A DNA stretch of 64,000 bases, taken from assembly GCF_029227915.1 (NCBI RefSeq), contig NC_079878.1:13208001-13272000 (forward strand), read 5' to 3'. The stretch comes from Hydractinia symbiolongicarpus. Lineage: Eukaryota; Cnidaria; Hydrozoa; Anthoathecata; Hydractiniidae. The position numbers and the translations under genes are program-made. The notes under the pieces are model-generated. The model made no database searches and was not told where the DNA came from. It was given only the letters and a program-made list of their open reading frames with translations. Position 1 is the stretch's first letter; every line of letters begins with the position of its first letter. Of this stretch, positions 14,301 through 23,800 are shown piece after piece.

Positions 14301-17300
14301 AGTTTTATCATGGATTGTGAAATCATAAAAACAGGAATCTAACCTTCCAATCCGTAAACATAATTAGTATTATCCAATCCAGCACATGGTTTTGAGATTC
14401 CTGTACAGTTTTGAAAGTCTTTTTTACTTGGCTCACCACCGGTTGTGACACAATTCGTTGAGGCGCCATATCTATCATATGTGGACGCCACATCTGGTCC
14501 TGAGTAACATTGTCCAAGAGCCTGTATCGCAAAATGCGTATACTGCAACTCTAAAGCCTTTTTAGCACATTTGCAAACCAGTTCATCTAACACATCATCC
14601 CAGTTTTCAAAATCAATAGTGTCCTGGTCATCAAAGAGAAGTTGTGGCAGTGGTTTTGATGATGGTGTCGAGGAAAGGTCATTGTAACATCCTAAATTTG
14701 CATATGGTGTTGTGCCTAGAAATATAAAGATCAAAAAATAAAATAGAAGATAAAAGGCCTTATCTAGAAATATTACATTAGTAAAGGATCTTTTTAGCTT
14801 TTAGAATATGTGCAAGAATAAAATGAAAAACTCACAGCATGACAGTTCAGCATCACAATTTCGCACTTCTTCAGGATTACCAAAACAGTTATCACCATTA
14901 AACTGTGGTGGAGGATTGTCACATTGTCGTTCTCGGACTTGAAATCCACCAAAACCACATGACTTTGAACAACCTGTCCAATTTCCCCAATTACCCCAGT
15001 TTCCAGGAACTGAAAAAATAACATAACAGTTACTAGATGTTGCATTGTTTCTATGATGTTATAAAGAAAGATGTGCAGGCTTAGGTTTGTTTATTTCAGC
15101 ACGTGCAAAACTATTCATTTATTCATAATGTGAAAACAAAAAAAACAAGAAAGTCACACACTGCTGCATGCAAGAGAACTCTGTATAAATCTTAATATTT
15201 TGGTGTTAATGTCATTTGGGATACTTACTTGGGCATTCAACTGCTGCTTTACATGTTTCAGTTTCCATAAGATTTTCGGCACACGTAAATCCATTGCATC
15301 GAGGAGCAGGATTATCACATCGTCGAGTTTTAGATCTAGATCCTGTACCACATTCGACATCACAGGGTCCCCAAAGTGACCATTCTGATACAGTACCATT
15401 AACTAAATATGCAAAAAGAATATTAAATAATTCAGTTTAAGATAACGTTCAGTGTTCAAAAAATTAGCCTATTTTCTTTAACTTTTAGAAAGATATTTAC
15501 AACTTAATCCAATTACTGCTTAAATATCATTTCATCACATTATATGTAACCTGAATTAAAATAAGGTATTTGTCCTGCTAGCTACCTTGGCAACATTGCG
15601 TGTTACATTCTTTAGTTTCCTCAGGGCTTCCCAGTTGTTGTGAAACACAATCTAATCCTCCGTATTGTGGCTCAGGGTTAGTGCAATTTCGTGTTCGTCT
15701 CTTCGTTCCTCCATCACAAGATTTCGTACAAGTGCTCCAACTGGACCAAGGGGTGTAACCACCATCGATTTCTGAAAAAGGTAAAATCGAGATTATTTTA
15801 AAAATAGTTTTAATTTATGCCGTCAAACAATAAAATAATTCTATTACAGATCTGTTCAATGAACTTATAAAATGCAAGATCTAATTTCAGAGGCAAACAT
15901 CTCCTAAAAATTTCAGATCATTCTAATAAATGCAAGGAATTTGTTGCAAATACTGTTAAAGTGGACGATAAAAGTAACAAAAAAAAATGTCAAAAAACGT
16001 ACTACATAACAAGGGACTTGTACAATTCTGGACTTCCATGTCATCTCCAACACATTGCTTTCCACCAAATGCAGCAGCTGGATTGTTAGCATTTCGCTGA
16101 CGAGTTCGAGTTCCTTCACCGCATGTCACCATGCAATTTGTCCATATCGACCAAACTGACCATCCACAGTCAACTAAAAAAGAAGGGGTTGAATAATTAT
16201 GACCTATAGATTTATTGAATCAGGGAAATTAAAATCATAGAAAATAAATCTAATTGTCAGCCTGCTTATATATTAGTGAAATAGGATTAATTCATGGGAA
16301 TATCAGGGATGTATAAACCTTTTCCACTTAGCATTCAGAATAAGAATAGGACTCATGTCAGAAAAACAAAAAGTGACAGATTGTTTTCTGTTGCTCCCGT
16401 AACTTAAATGCCGGTTTGTAGGATTTATTTTTAAAAAGTTATGTTGAGTTTCACAAACCTGGACATTCTTTAATCTCGCATTCTCGTGTAGATGTACTTT
16501 CTCCAACACATTCCTCTCCCCCACCTGAAGCTGGAACAGCTACATTTCGTTGTCTTGTTTGAGTACCTGGTCCACATGGTTGAGAACAGTTGCCATAATC
16601 TGACCAACTGCTCCACTGGCAGTCACCTAAACCAGAAGAGGAAAAGGAATAAAAAAATTATCCGCATATAATTTACCCATTAATCCTTATACAAGACACA
16701 TGAAGGCTATTAAAATGAAAAACACATACCAGGAGGAGGGGTGTAGCAATTCTTCACGTCGGTATTTGGCCCAATTACTGAACAATTAGCTCCACCAAAA
16801 GCTGGCCTTGGGTTAGTGCATGTTCTTGTACGATGTTGTGTACCATTTCCATGAGACTGTGAACAGTCACTCCAATCGGACCATGTTGTGTAATTTCCAT
16901 TGATGGGTGTCACTAAATTAAGTATAAAAGACTTTTTTTCTCCCTATTTCCAGCAGGTGTTTTCGTGTCTATTCACAATTACTTTACTTTCACTAAGAAG
17001 ATTGATTGGTAAAACAGAATAACAGATATTTGTTTTAGATTCAGGGTTAGAATCGGTTATCTGTTTTAATCTGCTTTTAAAACTGTATAAATAAGTGTAT
17101 AAATACAAATTTGTATTTAAAACTGAAACATCCCACTTTTATGACAAAAACTCTACCCATATAAAACAGAAAACAAGATATAATGTATTCAATTCATTGT
17201 AAGAATTTAATACCATCTTCCAGTCCATAAACAAAGTTTGTATCTTCCATTCCCACACAAGTCAAGGAATCATCTTCACATTCATCATGATCAACATCCA

Positions 17301-19197
17301 TACAGCCAGTCCACGGTCTAGGTTTAGGGCGGTAACTAAAACTTGGTTCAACACCATTTTTATTATAGGTTGTCTTCACTTGAGGACCAGATAAACATTG
17401 ACCAAAATCTTGAATACTGAAGTGTGTGTATTTCTTCTCTAATGCAGATTTAGCACATCTAAAGCAAAATTCAGATGTAAAAAGTTGATTCTTTAGCATG
17501 AAAAAACAAATTGGCCAGGAAGCGAGGGATAACATTTTCCCATTAAAAAATGTATGTTTACATACCGACATATAAGATCAGTGACATAACCCTGGAAATC
17601 AAGACCATGCACTGGTTTACCAGAGTACAACTTGCTGTCAGGGTTTCTGTCTGTGAACAACATTTCTGGCATTGGTCGAGGGTCTTGGCCAAGATCTTTG
17701 AAACAACCAAGACGTTTATATGGAATATTACCTACGGTTAAAATAATTTATCTTATTAAGACAACATTCCTTGGGTAAGCATAACTAAATATTTAAAGAA
17801 ACCTTCTACTATTTTGCACAACTTAAATATTTGTGCAAACGTTTATTACGTATTTAATATTTTATGGTTTGGATTTTATTATCATTTTTTATTATTATTT
17901 TTATTTAATTATCACAAAAATTAAAGTATATGAGAGCTTACAGCAATCAGCAATTTTACACTCTATTGCCTCTGTTGCATTTCCAGTGCAATCTGGTGCA
18001 CCATTCATCGGAGGTGGTTCAGTGCATGACCGATTACGAAGCTGTATTCCATTTCCACAGGAGCGAGAACATTCTGACCACATTGACCAAGGACTCCAAT
18101 TTGCTGGCTCTGAAAATTGACATCACAAATGAAATATTTAAAAAACATTTTATTATTTGATTTTGATTACAACAATATACAACAAAAATAAAAATAATTG
18201 GTAACATTTGGCATTAAATACTAACCCCAACATTTAACTTCGTTTACACAAGACTGTGTTTCTTCTTCGTCCCCAAGATTTCGGCAATCATTGCCACCAT
18301 ACTTAGGGAGAGGGTTTGTGCATTCTCGAACACGCATTTGTGAGCCGGTTCCACATGTCTTTGAACATGGGGACCATGGTGACCAATTTGTAAAATTACC
18401 ATGAACTGAAGAATAATTGAAACAAATGAACTAATTAAAAAGTAACAACGCAAAACATTTTAAAAACAAATAAGTCACGAAAGCTCACAGCAAGCAAACA
18501 AGATATTGTATATGTTATAACTCATTAAAATCTTACTTGGACAACTTTGTAAAGAACATGTTGTGATATCAAGGGTTACATTGCCACAACCTAAGCCACC
18601 ATATCGCGGTTTAGGACACAGACATTCTCTTGTTCGAGTCATATTACCAAGACCACATGGTTTGTCACAGGGTGTCCAGTCACTCCAGTTGCAAAAACCT
18701 CCATTGACTAGAGTGAAATTATCACATAGGATTTACATGTCAAAGTAATGAAATGATTGAGATAAAAATTTAAATGTTTATTAACACGTGTGGGAAATCT
18801 TTTTTCATAGTGTCCCACGAGTTGTCTACATTTTTTTAAAAAATAAAAAATATAATGGTAAAGATAGAAAAGCATTTTAAATTTGAAGAGTTTCAGTATA
18901 AACTTTAATAAAATACATAAATGAATAGAAATTTAACTTAATTATGCATTTGGCGCATAACTGAAAGCATGACCGAAGAAAAATTTTGCTAAATTTTGTT
19001 TTTTGTCTTACTGGGACATTCTCCAGCATTACATGATTCTTCTGCCGTATCATTTCCAAAATTTTCCTGTTCGAAGCAATCTAAGCCACCATTTTGTGGC
19101 TCCGGATTATTGCACTCCCTTGTTTTAACTCTTGTACCATTTCCACAAGTTTCTGAACATAATCCCCAAGCACTCCACTCACTCCAACCACCGTCAA
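839..19197 (-). CDS. Giant extracellular TSP1/WSC-like/VWA mosaic gene, partial (43 exons visible)
   Basis: I assembled 43 consecutive exons by GT-AG borders and reading phase. Together they give 8,331 nt (2,777 codons) with no internal stop. In protein order the modules are: 4 TSP1, WSC-like 1, 6 TSP1, WSC-like 2, 6 TSP1, WSC-like 3, 6 TSP1, WSC-like 4, 4 TSP1, VWA1, TSP1, VWA2, TSP1, VWA3. All exons begin and end in phase 1 except at two introns inside WSC-like copies, which is typical of shuffled extracellular modules. Many TSP1 repeats keep WxxW and CxxTCG-type motifs, the family's C-mannosylation and O-fucosylation sites. The 3' end runs off the window below 839. No start codon or signal peptide is visible above 19,197. 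The protein is presumably a secreted or surface adhesive matrix protein, comparable in module content to cnidarian coadhesin-like proteins; its function is inferred from the domains only. Confidence 0.85.
1540..1640. repeat. TATATGTGG/TA microsatellite in an intron
   Basis: About 100 bp of imperfect (ta)n and tatatgtgg units in the intron between the first two VWA3 exons. Small open frames over it are repeat artefacts. Confidence 0.85.
2668..2850 (-). CDS. TSP1 repeat between VWA2 and VWA3
   Basis: One 183-nt phase 1-1 exon: [18 protein letters not shown], then [13 protein letters not shown] and [13 protein letters not shown]. Closest sister of the exon at 4,429-4,602. Confidence 0.87.
2921..2992. 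mobile_element. Short foldback element with ACGAGGTTG ends
   Basis: The left arm CCAACCTCGTCCCAG and an inner aggctttttaaatttgg are mirrored by aaaaagcct and ttggaACGAGGTTG on the right. It is a roughly 70-bp imperfect palindrome in the intron between the TSP1 and VWA2 exons. The same terminal motif appears at 42,087-42,184, so these look like short non-autonomous elements of one family. Confidence 0.6.
3119..4329 (-). CDS. VWA domain 2 (three exons), intact MIDAS
   Basis: The exons are 4,024-4,329, 3,470-3,634 and 3,119-3,286. The first strand is [12 protein letters not shown] with a complete DxSxS motif. The later MIDAS Thr lies in the [12 protein letters not shown] region and the acidic turn is MVSDGQE. 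The C-terminal exon runs [12 protein letters not shown] to [11 protein letters not shown], a short Thr/Pro linker before the next TSP1. The intact metal site suggests divalent-cation-dependent ligand binding (inference from the family). Confidence 0.85.
3940..4018. repeat. 42-bp tandem duplication next to a VWA2 splice donor
   Basis: The segment cattcctgcacttatagaat and the following accatggaagtatgt occur twice with a 42-bp period, starting at 3,941 and 3,983. The second copy abuts the donor of the exon 4,024-4,329. The copies stay open in frame with the exon for about 34 codons if the intron were retained. Confidence 0.85.
4429..4602 (-). CDS. TSP1 repeat between VWA1 and VWA2
   Basis: One 174-nt phase 1-1 exon: [18 protein letters not shown], then a [13 protein letters not shown] core and [12 protein letters not shown]. 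It is nearly the same as the TSP1 exon at 2,668-2,850 ([25 protein letters not shown]). The VWA-TSP1 pair was therefore duplicated recently relative to the rest of the array. Confidence 0.87.
4753..6074 (-). CDS. VWA domain 1 (three exons) with degenerate metal site
   Basis: The exons are 5,778-6,074, 5,163-5,339 and 4,753-4,908. Strand 1 reads [12 protein letters not shown], the third strand [12 protein letters not shown], and the end [12 protein letters not shown] followed by [10 protein letters not shown]-type residues. The classical MIDAS loop DxSxS is present as DFSNN, so the second Ser is missing. The two sister domains keep it. The overall three-exon layout is the same in all three VWA copies, so they arose by duplication of a three-exon unit together with a TSP1 exon. 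Confidence 0.83.
6200..7788 (-). CDS. Four TSP1 repeat exons preceding the VWA region
   Basis: The exons are 7,615-7,788, 7,010-7,183, 6,495-6,665 and 6,200-6,349, all phase 1-1. The first is of the DCGY subtype ([14 protein letters not shown]) with the NNPPAAFSG core. The last is short ([18 protein letters not shown]) and leads directly into VWA1. Confidence 0.83.
8047..8645 (-). CDS. WSC-like domain copy 4 (two exons, phase-0 intron)
   Basis: The exons are 8,404-8,645 and 8,047-8,185. The domain starts [11 protein letters not shown] and contains [35 protein letters not shown], then after the intron DGTSTNCV and finally FVYGLNG. The intron is in phase 0 between the TYKK and DGTS segments, a position different from that of copy 1. 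Joining the exons restores the conserved TYxxxGxSxxCV motif, which supports the splice model. Confidence 0.78.
8842..10973 (-). CDS. Block of six TSP1 repeat exons (between WSC-like 3 and 4)
   Basis: The exons are 10,788-10,973, 10,063-10,257, 9,806-9,949, 9,516-9,689, 9,231-9,413 and 8,842-8,988. The third is short and lacks the usual NPxPxxGG segment. The last reads [13 protein letters not shown] and has lost the Cys of the CxxTCG motif. Its donor was chosen as gtatgt to keep phase 1, just before an in-frame TAG that would otherwise end the protein. An alternative upstream GT gives phase 0 and does not fit the next exon. Confidence 0.82.
11154..11570 (-). CDS. WSC-like domain copy 3 (single, longest exon)
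   Basis: One 417-nt exon. The motifs are [38 protein letters not shown], a [13 protein letters not shown] segment and [10 protein letters not shown]. It carries extra residues between the last cysteines compared with copy 2, and its ITKYTQC segment departs from the IQDxGQC form of the other copies, so it is the most divergent repeat. Confidence 0.78.
11785..14203 (-). CDS. Block of six TSP1 repeat exons (between WSC-like 2 and 3)
   Basis: The exons are 14,012-14,203, 13,341-13,511, 12,833-13,003, 12,528-12,695, 12,054-12,236 and 11,785-11,952, all phase 1-1. The second is of the DCGW subtype ([20 protein letters not shown]) with no Cys in the [11 protein letters not shown] segment, like the third exon of the preceding block. 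A dispersed repeat interrupts the intron at 13,690-13,990. Confidence 0.85.
13690..13990. repeat. Dispersed repeat in a TSP1-array intron
   Basis: A GC-richer block with a final segment (gacagggtat...gatatttgtga) that also occurs at 62,938-62,985. It ends in (tatc)n. It is probably a degenerate short interspersed element; no coding content was seen. Confidence 0.5.
14344..14715 (-). CDS. WSC-like domain copy 2 (single exon)
   Basis: One 372-nt exon, phase 1-1. The domain begins [10 protein letters not shown], has [20 protein letters not shown] in the centre, then [17 protein letters not shown] and ends [10 protein letters not shown]. It is the cleanest copy of the domain and shows that the unit is normally one symmetric exon. 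It sits exactly between two blocks of six TSP1 exons. Confidence 0.8.
14836..16912 (-). CDS. Block of six TSP1 repeat exons (between WSC-like 1 and 2)
   Basis: The exons are 16,730-16,912, 16,459-16,626, 16,003-16,173, 15,586-15,771, 15,229-15,402 and 14,836-15,009, all phase 1-1. The first has His where TSP1 normally has Cys (CSQSHGNGT). The second and third carry an extra Cys before the first Trp (DCQW, DCGW) and lack the Cys after the RxR strand. This swap is characteristic of the two known TSP1 disulfide classes, so it is probably a structural subtype and not decay. Confidence 0.85.
17214..17731 (-). CDS. WSC-like domain copy 1 (two exons, phase-2 intron)
   Basis: The exons are 17,566-17,731 and 17,214-17,458. 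The domain starts [10 protein letters not shown] and continues with a CxCA pair, [16 protein letters not shown], a TYNKNG motif and a final NFVYGLED. This pattern (GCYxD ... CxCAxxA ... YTHFxIQ ... CxSGP ... NxxYG) matches a WSC-related cysteine domain common in cnidarian matrix proteins, a family thought to bind carbohydrate. The intron lies directly after the LICR motif in phase 2. Copies 2 and 3 have no intron, and copy 4 has one at another site. Confidence 0.75.
17942..19197 (-). CDS. Four TSP1 repeat exons, first visible block
   Basis: The exons are 19,012-19,197, 18,537-18,707, 18,226-18,405 and 17,942-18,109, each one TSP1 repeat with phase 1-1 borders. The first reads [19 protein letters not shown] and is followed by a [13 protein letters not shown]-type core. 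The third uses a GT-TAG-type donor (gttagt). No exon with a signal peptide was found between the first repeat and 20,416, so the true 5' end of this transcript is unknown. The block has four repeats, whereas the next three inter-WSC blocks have six each. Confidence 0.85.
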
Positions 19198-20415
19198 CTA
19201 AAAATTAATGTACTTTTCAAAATAAATGCAGTATACACAATTGGGCTGTTTTTTGTTGATTCATTTCTAGTTTGTGTTTCTGTTTGTGCTGCCTTCAGCG
19301 AGTACTTCTAAAAAATAATTTTTTTAATTACCTCAGCTCGCTTAAACATTAAATTATCTTAAAATAGGATACTTCCTAGTACATAAAAAGCTGTGCATAA
19401 CATAGATTGGGTTGTTAACTCTTTTTTACTAAACATCCGTAATATTCAAATGTCTTTCTAATTATTTTGGAAAGTTTATATTTATTGGCTTTCAAGACAT
19501 GGAATAACTCAAATTTCCATAACTTTGAATATAAAACGACACACTCTTGCTAGGCAAAAGCTTCTTCAAGATCTTAGGAGAAGTTATGGTTTTTACACTT
19601 ATCATTACTGTAATATACAATCACATAGTTTACATTAAAAGTAAACCGAGAGGGTATGTATGAAGAGGGCAACCCATGTCTTAACAAAAAAAGTGTTAAT
19701 ATAATTATAAAAAGCATTGTATAATGATAATAATAATAATAAGAATAACGATTATGAAAGTCATGTACTAAGACCTGAAATGCCCTCTTCATAAACAACA
19801 AAAACACAAAGAAATTTTTGAACTATGTCTATATTTCAATCATATGTTGCATTTCAAGCCTTAGTACAATAACTACATATCTGAGGTAGATTAATTTTTC
19901 GTGAATTTAAATTTTAGAGAGAGGTTGAGAATATTAGACTAGCGAATGACTGGCTTGAATATTTTTAATTATTAATCCTTGTTGACGGTTCACACTGAGA
20001 CTTCTGAAAATATTAATTGTAAATTACTATTATTGTAACAGGTTTACTGTCCAGAATTTACCTTAATTTTAATTGATATTATAAACTATTAAAACGGAAA
20101 AGTAACAAGAAGAAAACAAAACAATGTAAAAAGAGGCCTTGTTTTATCAATTTCCTAAATAGTTTTTGTTTTCGAGTGTTTTCGTAAAACATATTTTTTT
20201 TAAATTTTTTGTGAATGCTTAATTTTGTGAATGGAAACAAATTTTACGAAACGTTAAAAAATTAATTCACACAAAAATCAATCTACCAATAAAATATAAT
20301 AAAAATAGAAAGTGCATATGTGTTATAAGAATAAAATGTAATGATAAATGTTATGAGTTAATAAAATAAGTAAGCAAAGCTAAATGTGAGTAACAATAAA
20401 AGTCTTAAAATTGCT
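19198..20415. other. Gap between the two TSP1 gene parts; no exon recognised
   Basis: AT-rich sequence. Both strands were checked for a short signal-peptide exon ending in phase 1 on the minus strand. A possible donor at about 19,331 follows an open MFKRAE segment in phase 0, which does not fit. This gap decides whether the locus is one gene or two. Confidence 0.5.
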
Positions 20416-20804
20416 CTATTTCTTTCTATCTTTCTTTTGTATTATCAATAAAGATGAAGAAATAACTCTCTCTTGATTTATAAATGATTTTGGTTTTCCA
20501 ATTAACATTTTACGAGCATTAACCTTGACTGGATTCAACGTATCTTTCACTGTTGAAACAAGAAATGATCCAGAATTCAACTTTTGGTTTTTAGGGTGAT
20601 AGCTTTTTGGAAGGTTAGTAAGGGCTGATAAAGGGCGGGGTATGTTAGTTTGAGAAGTATTTCGTAAGTAAACATCTATTAAGTTTAGGGGACCCATATA
20701 GAAACTGTTCGTACTTGAACCTGGTGGGGGCGTTGGTGTTGTGACAACATTGCAATTATCACATGGTGGACAAACTCCAAGTAATGGTGAAGGACATCCA
20801 TCTC
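20416..20804 (-). CDS. Terminal Pro-rich exon with stop codon
   Basis: A good ttttcag acceptor and phase-1 junction join this exon to the LamG end. It encodes [18 protein letters not shown], a TTPTPPPGS linker and then a basic tail ending KKDRKK and a TAG. No transmembrane segment is obvious, so the protein appears secreted. Because the next downstream TSP1 exon (19,197) also opens in phase 1, this exon could be an alternative last exon. A minus-strand attaaa lies downstream at about 20,070, but no strong polyadenylation signal was found close by. Confidence 0.75.
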
Positions 20805-23800
20805 CTGAAAAATACAAATGTGATTCAATTTAGGTATTCATGTTCTTTTACACATATATTGTGGTAATCATAAAATAATTATCCTAATTTTGCTATCTGT
20901 TTTAAAGAAAATTATACTTTCATGTAAATGCAAATATTTTGGCTGACAAAGGAGTTTCTATGTACGAACACTGGTTACTACCAGGAAGTAAGGCACTATA
21001 CAAAGAAGAAAACCGCAATACAACTTAAGAAGATTAAGTTGCAAACTATAAAAGAAATTAAGAATAACTCACCAGTATTTTTTCTACATGTGTTTGCAAC
21101 TTCTCTTATTTGTTCAGCTGTTAATGAGCAGTTGTATATATATAATTCATCCAAAAGACCATGAAATCGCTCTGTGTATATTGGTCCAGCTAATCCTGCA
21201 AACATGTCCCACAAATCAACTAATGGTCCACCTGAAGAAAAAAATCAATTTATTATAAGCTGAATAAACATAAGAGAATGGAATTTGAAAAACGTAAAGG
21301 CTAAGAAACAGTAAAGAACAAACCTTGGCCTTGTGTTGTGCTTATTTCCTTTGCATTTACGAAAACTTTTGCAATTCCTGTTGTTGAATTGTAAGTCACG
21401 GCTATATGCGCCCAGTCCTTGTCAGTAATAACGGCATCACTTACAACTGCAAATAATGTTTCTCCTTGAAGATTTGTATGAATCCAACGCACTTTCCCAG
21501 CTTCCAGGTCCAAGTAATAATTATCTAGAATGATCACGTAGTACAATAACAAATTCCAAACATAAAAAAGACACAATTTCTATATATACAACATATTTTC
21601 CAGCCGAAAAATAAACCTTTTTTATCAATGAGTCACATATTCTTACACTTTATTCTACATGTGTTGGCAAAGTTAGAGTTAAGTGCAAAACTCTAAAACA
21701 ATTGTGAAAAAATACATAAAACAAACTTACCCCCAGTGCTTCCAGTCGCAATTGTGGAGAAAAGAGACTGGCGATGTAACAAAGAATCTGCATAAACCCA
21801 AACAGCAATTGTAATACCATCCTTTGGAATGTTCTTGAAAGTTGTTCCATTAAAATAGATTTCCCCATCATTTATGCTTGTTGCGTTACCACAAGAAAAA
21901 TTTGTAGTTAAAAATGATGTGTCTCCATCATAGTTGGCATGATTTTGAAATGGTCCTTCATCAAAGATGATTTTATTTTCTTCATCAAACTGATCGAAGC
22001 TTAGGTACGCAACAATACATTCTGGCACTAAAAGTAATAGCAGTTATTTAAAAATCAGCAACCAAACAACTAATGTTTAAAATTAATTTGCATTGGCTTA
22101 AACTATACCTGGTATTTTTGTCTCTGGGCAGGGTTGTGTATTACATATTTGCGTTTCAACATCTTGTTCAAGATTAGGACATGTTCTGTATCTCTGCCTT
22201 GCACCACCTCCACAGGACTGTGAGCATTCAGACCAATCAGACCACCCAGTGCAATCTATGTAAAAAATAAAACTGTGATATTCCTGTTGCAACGTTTCAT
22301 TATTTAGTTCACAGACATAACAAAACAAAACATAAAATACTTTTTTCTTCTGGACATGGGAATGTGTTACATGGTCTTGCTTGCAACTCATCTGATTCAT
22401 GTGTGGCATTTTTACAATGACGACTTTTTGTCTGCATTCCATTACATGTTGCACTACATTCACTCCATTCTTCCCATTCTGAACAAACTTTAAAAATAAA
22501 GTTAATATATGGGTAACATAGTATAGTAAATAATGATTGAAAATTTATGAAATACAAAAAAAAGTTGTTAATACCAGTATTAGGAGTTTCTTCACATGCT
22601 CTTCCAGCGTTACAGATTCTTGATTCAGTTTCTGGAGCAATGTAAGATTCGGTGTTGTTATAAAATACTGTAACATTTCTTGTACGGTATTGGATTCCCT
22701 GACCACATGTTGCTGAACATTCTGACCATGATGACCATTCTGTATGATCTAAAAAATAGTGTAAAAATTAGATTTTAACATTGTTTGTCACTTATTCCCA
22801 TACTTCTTTCAGTGCATGTTAGGCATGACTTACTTGGAAGAACAGAACATGGGAATTCATTGCAAGTCACATTTTCCTCGGCATACTCTCCACCACATGT
22901 CCTCCACCGAAGTTTGATACCACCATCACAGCTAGCACTACATTCCGTAAATGCAGACCACTCACCACAAACTATAATTTAAAAACATAACTATAAATAA
23001 GACTCAGCGTTCCTATACAAAAATAAAACAAGTGTTTCATACTTACAGGGTGGTTCACAGGATATGTTATTACAGACTTGAGAGTCTTTTTCGATTTTAA
23101 CTGCATCCAGTTCTTCACATGTACGCTGTCTCTCTTGAAGGCCACCTCCACATGTTTTAGAACATTCACCCCAGGCGGACCATTCCGAACATTGTGCTAT
23201 GTAAATGTAAGTATGAGTTGAAATTCAAAAAATATTTGTGTTAAATGTGAAACGCACGCACACACTCTTTATGCATAGTAAAGATGTAAGATATTTATAG
23301 TTCTCAAACTTTTGTGTTGTCCTTTTTAAAAGCAATAATTAAGCATTTCACTAAATATATGTGTATGTGTGGTGTAAATCTTGGAGATAAAAAGCTAATA
23401 AGAATACTGAAACTTACTTAAATTGCAAGATTTAACATTACAAACTCTTGATTCAGCTTGTGGTACAGAAATAATACGACCAAGATCTTCCCAGCTTCCT
23501 TTTCTCCATCTGCTCTGATATCCTCTACCACACGAAACAGAACACTCGCTCCATTCACTCCATTCAGACCATTCTAAAGTTTAATTCAAATAAACATAAT
23601 TACATTATAATTACTATAGTAAATACAATACTTGATTGCATATTTACGATAATATTCAACATACCAGTAGGGCACGGATTCAAATTACAAGCTCGTGATG
23701 CTGTAACTTCAATAATATCTGTGTGGATATTATCTGTGATGGAGCAATTTCTTTTGTGTGTCTGAACGCCTCCTCCACATGTTTTGCTACATTCAGTATA

